This document shows positions 4,189 to 8,483 of a stretch of DNA of 8,483 nt, in pieces. The translations under genes were made by a program, and so were the position numbers. The first letter of the stretch is position 1; each line of letters opens with the position of its first letter. The stretch is from Thermococcus sp. Lineage in GTDB: Archaea; Methanobacteriota_B; Thermococci; Thermococcales; Thermococcaceae. Location: positions 1 through 8,483 of the forward strand of contig JALSNG010000085.1 of NCBI GenBank assembly GCA_026987155.1, given 5' to 3'. The notes beneath the pieces are model-generated. The model worked only from the letters and a program-made list of their open reading frames with translations, did not search any database and was not told the origin of the DNA.

Positions 4189-7100
4189 TCACTCCTGGTG
4201 GGCAAGCCAGAGGAGGGCACCTTTGATGAAGGGCCAGTTGCTCTTGATGTATTTGCCATAGTAGACATCACTGAAAGCCCTACTCGAACCGTAGGCTATT
4301 ATTCTGCCTTTCCCAACCTCAACAGCAGCCGCTATAACAGGGTTGGAACCTCTCTCGTGGACTGTGTTCCCGTCGGCATCGATGGCGTAGGAGGTGTCAA
4401 AGCCTTTTATTATCCAGAGTGCGTTGCCACTAACTTTTATCGTACACCCACTGTAATAAATCCTCCAGCCCTCTGGAATATACCGTGTTATTGGAATATC
4501 CCTGTTGTATATCCCAACGTAGGGATAGTAGGGCCTTCCACTGTTAGCCTTGGAATCCATGAGCTCGGTAGCTTCGAACTCAACCCCAGTACCTTTGAGA
4601 ATCCCGTTGAGGCTCTTGGCGTTGAGATACTTATACCAGTCGCCGGCCAGTAGGAGACCTCCTCCGTTTTCAACGTACTCTCTTAGGGCCTCCACCTCAG
4701 AGGGCATGAACTCACTCTTTGGATTCAGGATTATAACAACGGTGTAGTCTTTCAACATGTCGTAGGTCAGGAGGTTTCTGTTAATGGCAACCTTCCATCC
4801 AAGTTCTTTGAATATTCTATCAGTAAGGCCTTTAACGCCCTCTTTAACGTAGTACTGTCCGTGGGAGTAATCTATCAGAACCTTGACTTCCTTGGTCTCG
4901 TTCGCAGAGGGGACAACGACTTGGGTCTGGTTTCCCGAAGTTTGGTTTTGAGCACCAGTGCCGGTTTCATTCTTCTGTTCCTGGGCGTTCTTAATTGCCG
5001 TTCTGAGGGTGGCCCCGAGCACGGGGTTCCAGACTCTCAGCTTTTCCTCGATGCTCTTGTGGAGCAAGAAAGCCTTCCTGCCCTGGACAAAGAGAACGTA
5101 CAACTTGAACTTGTACTTGCTGAAGTTCACAATGTCCAGAGGGAGCCCCCTTGTCAGGTTGATGTACTGCTCCATTTCGGAACTTATCTCTTTCACTGGA
5201 ACCGACGAGAGGTCGACCCCGTAACCCTCGAGCTGAGATGTTAGATTGGTAAAGTTGGAGTACTCCTCCAATAAGAGGCCTTCGTGGTGTTTGAGGTAGA
5301 GAACGTAGTGAAGGGCAAGTGGATAGAACACGTCAAAAGCGGAGGGCCTGTTGATGATCTCGTAAGTCTCAAAGGTCACAACGACCTGGGTTGGGTCCCT
5401 CTTGAGAACAATGACCAAATGATTGCCCAAAGTGTAGTAGTACCCTAATGGGTCCCTTACATTCGTTCCAAGGGAGTGGGTGTTGCCCCCCTTAATGACC
5501 TTGACTCCTCCCACCTTTTGCCCCATCATCGGAACAACGATGACTGCCATCGATGGATCTCCCATAGCGAGTTTCAACACGAGATTCTTCCTGTGAACGG
5601 TTACCGTTCTTTCAAGGGTGTTCTGGGCAATGAAGTCATTCTCTTCGAGTTTGACTCCAAGGAGGGCCGCTTTCCAGTAAGCCAGAAGGGAAGGCTTTGC
5701 CGGATCAAAGTTCTTTCCATCAACGAATAGATTCTTGGTTGAAACAACGACCGAGAACGTAGTGTTATTGACGGAAATCTTGAGTCCCCCTGGAGACTGC
5801 TCAACGGTGGCGTTTCCAATCACGGCAACGGTAAAGTTGTCAAGGCTCTCTACCTTAACCGGTTTCCTGTAGGTGATCTCAAGGTGGGGTCTATCGCCAG
5901 GATTCTCCCTGGAGTAAATCCAAGCATAGTTGTTGACACTCTCATCAATGAGCTTGAGAATAAAAGCCACAGTGGAATTGGAATGGTCGGCTATAAAATC
6001 TGTAAGGTTCCACGAGACCCATCCCTTGGAGAGTTCCTTTTCCGCGAGGAGCGTCCCAGGGGTCGGGGGCTCTTGGGGCGCGGATTTCTCGCTCCACGAA
6101 GTCGTCGTGTTGTAAACCCCAACATTCAGCGGTACGCTCCTGTCTTTAATGTACGGCACGTAGACCTTGAGAACCGCAGAGACGAGCTTTGCATCTTGAG
6201 GAATCGGGGGAACTGTGAACTTTAAGTAGGCCCTCTCACGGGAATAGAGCGACGAGTTGCCAATTGCCAGCTCTCTCTTGTCCCCGTAAGGGTGGTAGTC
6301 CTTCCAGCTGAACTGGGATCCCTTGTAGTAGTAACTGTAGGCATCTTCCGACGGGAGGATTTCCAGAGTCTCGGAAGGGGTAACGTTGTACTGTGCAAAT
6401 ATCGTCGATTCGACGGACGAAACTGTTTCCTTCATATACTTCAGCTCTGCCCTCAGTTCGTATTTTCCATAGCGCGGGGCCAACCATGGCACCTGTAGAG
6501 AAACTCCTCCAGCTGGGAGAGTCAGGCTGCTGTTAGAATACACCACGCTTCCATTAATTGTGATGGAAAAGTTGACAACCTTGTCAGTGGTGTAGTTGTT
6601 TTCAAGGGTGAAATTGAGGAAAACAGGTTCTTCAACAAGAACCACCGACGGAACTCCGTAGGATGATATAGCAACCCCATAGAGGCTCTCTACACTTTCA
6701 CTCTTCGTTGAAAGGAGTTTCCCATCTTGATCAAACAGCTTTGCCGTGACCGTGTGACCTCCCCTGGCCTCGGGGATCCAGTTCAGGATGAAGGAATCCT
6801 CGGAATTGGCATTTATCGAAAAGGTCTCGTTGTGGAGAACACTACCGTCAACCTCCACCACGAGTCTCAGACCAGAATAGTCGGAACTGTCATGGTTAAC
6901 CACCGTGACGTTTATTGGAGTGTTTTGGCCTACATATGCTCTTCCCAAGACCTTAAGACCGCTTATCTCCACGTTCTTTGGCAGAGTATAATTCACTTCG
7001 AGATAGGGGTGATGTCCATAAGAGCTTTCCTTCGAATTAAACTTGGCTGTATCCTTGCCTTCAGGAACCAGGGCAAGACTTATCACGCCATCAGCGGCTA

Positions 7101-7566
7101 TTTCCTCCTTGGCATAATCAGTTATATCCCAGCAGTAATAGCCGTTCGAAGTTATCTCTTTGGTGTCTAAGACAGAATCCCCGATTTTCGGTCTGTTGTC
7201 CCATGTTATGACTTCTTCACTCCAACTGTCGTTTTGAACTGGCTTAGCGTCAATCACAGGAGAACCGTATTGTTTGTAGCTGTACAAACACAGCTTAACG
7301 GTTTTTATCTCTGCGTTTGATGGTATTGAGGTTGCGTTAAACTTCAAATACGTGTATTCCCAACCCTTATAGTAGCCGACTACGAGGGAACCTCCGTACT
7401 TCCCCGAATTTTGGTTGGAAGTGGGGTACCTCTCGTAAACATAGACATCATCCGCTGGCACTATCTTTGCTGAAAGTAGGCTCTCCGCTCCAACCGGCGC
7501 CCATCCTTGAAGAGGTATTAAAGCCCCTAAGAGCAAAACCACAAGAAATGCTGCCAGCCTACGCAT
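4189..7566 (-). CDS. Secreted DNRLRE/CARDB multidomain surface protein with C-terminal DUF4350/GATase-like domain (1125 aa)
   Basis: A Sec-type signal peptide covers about 1-27 (MRRLAAFLVVLLLGALIPL, likely cut after APVGA). First DNRLRE-like beta module: about 34-195 (WDNRP 122-126, FNSKE 176-180, PYLEVNYT at the end). Two CARDB-like Ig folds: about 197-292 and 298-392. Second DNRLRE-like module: about 400-567 (YSREN 551-555, RPHLEITY at the end). An unassigned beta-rich part: about 570-740; a helical part: 742-862; an Asn/Gln/Thr linker: 863-892. Last comes a Rossmann-like domain, 893-1125 (VLIDYSHGQ 896-904, NGGGLLLAGD 967-976), resembling DUF4350/GATase-like domains. There are about 27 N-X-S/T sites, all before residue 892. 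No C-terminal membrane anchor is seen. DNRLRE modules are linked to polysaccharide binding and to Methanosarcina disaggregatase, so a cell-envelope or glycan role is plausible but unproven. The ATG at 7566 is set by GGTGG five bases upstream. Confidence 0.85.
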   Translation of the reverse strand: MRRLAAFLVVLLLGALIPLQGWAPVGAESLLSAKIVPADDVYVYERYPTSNQNSGKYGGSLVVGYYKGWEYTYLKFNATSIPSNAEIKTVKLCLYSYKQYGSPVIDAKPVQNDSWSEEVITWDNRPKIGDSVLDTKEITSNGYYCWDITDYAKEEIAADGVISLALVPEGKDTAKFNSKESSYGHHPYLEVNYTLPKNVEISGLKVLGRAYVGQNTPINVTVVNHDSSDYSGLRLVVEVDGSVLHNETFSINANSEDSFILNWIPEARGGHTVTAKLFDQDGKLLSTKSESVESLYGVAISSYGVPSVVLVEEPVFLNFTLENNYTTDKVVNFSITINGSVVYSNSSLTLPAGGVSLQVPWLAPRYGKYELRAELKYMKETVSSVESTIFAQYNVTPSETLEILPSEDAYSYYYKGSQFSWKDYHPYGDKRELAIGNSSLYSRERAYLKFTVPPIPQDAKLVSAVLKVYVPYIKDRSVPLNVGVYNTTTSWSEKSAPQEPPTPGTLLAEKELSKGWVSWNLTDFIADHSNSTVAFILKLIDESVNNYAWIYSRENPGDRPHLEITYRKPVKVESLDNFTVAVIGNATVEQSPGGLKISVNNTTFSVVVSTKNLFVDGKNFDPAKPSLLAYWKAALLGVKLEENDFIAQNTLERTVTVHRKNLVLKLAMGDPSMAVIVVPMMGQKVGGVKVIKGGNTHSLGTNVRDPLGYYYTLGNHLVIVLKRDPTQVVVTFETYEIINRPSAFDVFYPLALHYVLYLKHHEGLLLEEYSNFTNLTSQLEGYGVDLSSVPVKEISSEMEQYINLTRGLPLDIVNFSKYKFKLYVLFVQGRKAFLLHKSIEEKLRVWNPVLGATLRTAIKNAQEQKNETGTGAQNQTSGNQTQVVVPSANETKEVKVLIDYSHGQYYVKEGVKGLTDRIFKELGWKVAINRNLLTYDMLKDYTVVIILNPKSEFMPSEVEALREYVENGGGLLLAGDWYKYLNAKSLNGILKGTGVEFEATELMDSKANSGRPYYPYVGIYNRDIPITRYIPEGWRIYYSGCTIKVSGNALWIIKGFDTSYAIDADGNTVHERGSNPVIAAAVEVGKGRIIAYGSSRAFSDVYYGKYIKSNWPFIKGALLWLAHQE

Positions 7567-7571
7567 AGCGA

Positions 7572-7576
7572 CCACC
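7572..7576 (-). promoter_or_regulatory. GGTGG ribosome binding site of the surface-protein gene
   Basis: On the minus strand GGTGG is five bases before the ATG at 7566. The in-frame TTG at 7581 lies upstream of this site and would add only MTVVA before the signal peptide, so it is rejected as start. Confidence 0.75.
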
Positions 7577-7594
7577 GTCAAGATAATGATGGAG

Positions 7595-7610
7595 TAATAA
7601 ATAAGTTTTT
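7595..7610 (-). promoter_or_regulatory. BRE/TATA of the surface-protein gene
   Basis: The minus strand reads AAAAACTTATTTATTA, a purine-rich BRE-like run followed by a TATA-like TTATTTAT, centred about 35 bases before the ATG. This is the best-looking archaeal core promoter in the window and predicts a leader of about 10 bases. Confidence 0.6.
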
Positions 7611-7622
7611 CTTGTCAAAAAT

Positions 7623-7668
7623 CAGTGAAAAGAGAAAGGGTTAAAACGTCCAATTGCCTTATTCACTG
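7623..7668. repeat. Spaced inverted repeat around the adenosyltransferase promoter
   Basis: CAGTGAA (7623-7629) and TTCACTG (7662-7668) are exact inverted copies 32 bases apart, flanking the presumed TATA box (7641-7647). It could be an operator pair or chance; short arms make chance plausible. Confidence 0.3.
7634..7648 (+). promoter_or_regulatory. Possible BRE/TATA of the adenosyltransferase gene
   Basis: GAAAGGGTTAAAACG holds a TATA-like TTAAAAC about 35 bases before the ATG at 7679. A start about 25 bases downstream falls at the GGTGG. The match to consensus is weak. Confidence 0.4.
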
Positions 7669-7673
7669 GGTGG
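7669..7673 (+). promoter_or_regulatory. GGTGG ribosome binding site of the adenosyltransferase gene
   Basis: GGTGG is five bases before the ATG at 7679. It removes an upstream in-frame extension (from 7625) that would add 18 residues unlike the family N-terminus. Confidence 0.75.
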
Positions 7674-7678
7674 TCAGA

Positions 7679-8194
7679 ATGTCCATCACGACCAAGACGG
7701 GAGATAAGGGCCTAACCGGCCTCTTCACCGGTGATCGCGTGGCGAAGTACTCGCCTATAATGGAAGCCAACGGGACTATAGACGAGCTCGACAGCTTTTT
7801 AGGAGAAGCAAAGCACTACGTTCCCGAAGAGATGGTCGAGATCCTCGAAAAAATCCAGGTCCAGCTCTACAACCTCATGGCCGAGCTGGCGAGCAAAGGG
7901 AAGTACACAAAAATAGGGAACGAAGAGATAAAATGGCTCGAAGAGCTGATAGACCAATACGAGAGGGAGTTCAATTTCAGGGCCTTCGTGTTGCCGGGCT
8001 CAACAAGGGCAAGCGCCAAACTTGATATATGCCGAACGATAGCGAGGAGAGCCGAGAGGAGGGTTGCCAAGCTCGTCCTCGACTACGGCTTCGGGAATAA
8101 CGCCCTGGTGTACCTCAACAGGCTCAGTGACCTGCTCTTCATAATGGCAAGGGCAATAGAGAAGAGGGAAGGGAAGCTGAGGGAGATTACTTAG
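7679..8194 (+). CDS. Cob(I)alamin adenosyltransferase, PduO type (171 aa)
   Basis: The enzyme transfers the 5'-deoxyadenosyl group of ATP to cob(I)alamin to make adenosylcobalamin in the cytoplasm. The N-terminal ATP-binding motif TKTGDKGLTGLFTGDRV is at 5-21. GTIDELDSFLG (32-42) follows. The family signature FVLPGSTRASAKLDICRT is at 103-120, with IARRAERR at 121-128. YLNRLSDLLFIMARAI (145-160) is the last conserved helix. The usual signature is PGG...A.LH..RT; here Ser108 and Asp116 take the Gly and His positions. The length is normal for the trimeric PduO family. No other cobalamin gene is in the window, so it probably serves salvage for B12-dependent enzymes elsewhere. It starts divergently from the surface-protein gene and overlaps the next gene tail to tail. 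Confidence 0.93.
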   Translation: MSITTKTGDKGLTGLFTGDRVAKYSPIMEANGTIDELDSFLGEAKHYVPEEMVEILEKIQVQLYNLMAELASKGKYTKIGNEEIKWLEELIDQYEREFNFRAFVLPGSTRASAKLDICRTIARRAERRVAKLVLDYGFGNNALVYLNRLSDLLFIMARAIEKREGKLREIT

Positions 8195-8483
8195 ATCTCC
8201 TGTATGTTTTCATTTCCTCTTCGTACCGATCCCTAAGAAGCTCATTAGTCCGTTTTTCTACGTCTCTAAGGGCTCTCTGTGCTTCTTCGATAGTTGCACT
8301 GACCACCGCAACCCCGAGACCACTGAAACGTTTTATTGCAATGACCTTAGTCTCATCCTTTAAGTATACCTCAACAGAATTTTTTTCCAAACCAATATCA
8401 TCCGCTTTTTTTTCAATGTACTTCATAATATCCTCCACATGGGCCCCAAGATTTTCGTTTCCCTCTATGCTCAGCCCATCCTG
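8187..8483 (-). CDS. Roadblock/LC7-like domain protein (partial, C-terminal 98 residues)
   Basis: The frame stays open to the right edge, so the N-terminus is missing. A GTG at 8438 is only internal. The visible part begins QDGLSIEGNENLGAHVEDIM and goes on with a helix, then VEVYLKDETKVIAIKRF and GLGVAVVSA. This DG-L-x-I..., helix, V-x-V-x-hairpin-IAIKRF, LAVV-like pattern fits the second half of the Roadblock/LC7 fold. The last 40 residues (EEAQRALRDVEKRTNELLRD...) form a charged helix that may be a coiled coil. In archaea such proteins are often partners of small GTPases (MglA-like), but no GTPase is visible here. The gene ends inside the adenosyltransferase gene (8-base overlap, convergent). 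Existence as a gene is likely; the family call is by eye. Confidence 0.7.
   Translation of the reverse strand, partial: QDGLSIEGNENLGAHVEDIMKYIEKKADDIGLEKNSVEVYLKDETKVIAIKRFSGLGVAVVSATIEEAQRALRDVEKRTNELLRDRYEEEMKTYRRSK
8205..8219 (+). terminator. Possible U-rich terminator of the adenosyltransferase gene
   Basis: TGTTTTCATTTCCTC lies 11 bases past the stop codon, inside the opposing gene. It is the only T-rich tract near this 3' end. Weak evidence. Confidence 0.3.

Noticed and set aside
6727..7170. Open frame of 147 codons on the plus strand opposite the surface protein
   Set aside because: No promoter, no GGTGG and no recognisable motif; the opposite strand encodes clear DNRLRE and CARDB-like domains.
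1..8483. CRISPR array, tRNA or rRNA genes
   Set aside because: No set of regularly spaced identical repeats and no tRNA or rRNA signatures were seen on either strand in the intergenic spaces.

Overview
The window looks like chromosomal DNA of a hyperthermophilic archaeon of the order Thermococcales, most likely Thermococcus. Three things point that way. The start of an archaeal-type glyceraldehyde-3-phosphate dehydrogenase is very close to the Pyrococcus/Thermococcus protein as I remember it. Several genes carry a GGTGG ribosome binding site 4-5 bases before the start codon. The proteins are rich in Glu, Lys and Arg, and weak archaeal TATA-like boxes lie about 25 bases before the expected transcript starts. 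No database search was possible, so family names rest on motifs read by eye.

Layout. (1) Bases 1-278, minus strand: N-terminal 92 codons of gap, running off the left edge. Its promoter carries two palindromes: a perfect 18-base one (293-310) and an 8-5-8 inverted repeat (322-342) that resembles the Thermococcales glycolytic motif bound by Tgr/TrmBL1. (2) About 345-1826, plus strand: an insertion of the IS605/IS1341 type with a lone tnpB (482-1786) and no tnpA. The last ~90 bases of tnpB and the DNA just after it fold into a row of hairpins, as expected for an omega/reRNA. (3) 1896-2654: a CinA-N/MoaB-like nucleotide-processing protein. (4) 2700-4155: a tightly packed unit of a VapB-like antitoxin, a VapC PIN toxin (4-base overlap) and an eIF2B-like protein (1-base overlap) that lacks the catalytic Cys of ribose-1,5-bisphosphate isomerase. 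(5) 4189-7566, minus strand: a 1125-residue secreted, probably heavily N-glycosylated surface protein with two DNRLRE-like modules, CARDB-like domains and a C-terminal DUF4350/GATase-like domain. (6) 7679-8194, plus strand: PduO-type cob(I)alamin adenosyltransferase, divergent from the surface protein. (7) 8187-8483, minus strand: C-terminal part of a Roadblock/LC7-like protein, overlapping the adenosyltransferase gene tail to tail by 8 bases and running off the right edge.

There is no single pathway here. It is a mosaic of housekeeping genes (gap, cinA-like, adenosyltransferase), accessory modules (tnpB, vapBC) and a surface protein. The points most worth a second look are the double-palindrome gap promoter, the second zinc knuckle of TnpB (which reads exactly like an inverted copy of the normal Cys-Pro-Leu-Cys-Gly codons), the reRNA structure with its possible guide, the coupling of a toxin-antitoxin pair to a Cys-less eIF2B-like gene, and the uneven glycosylation-site pattern of the surface protein.
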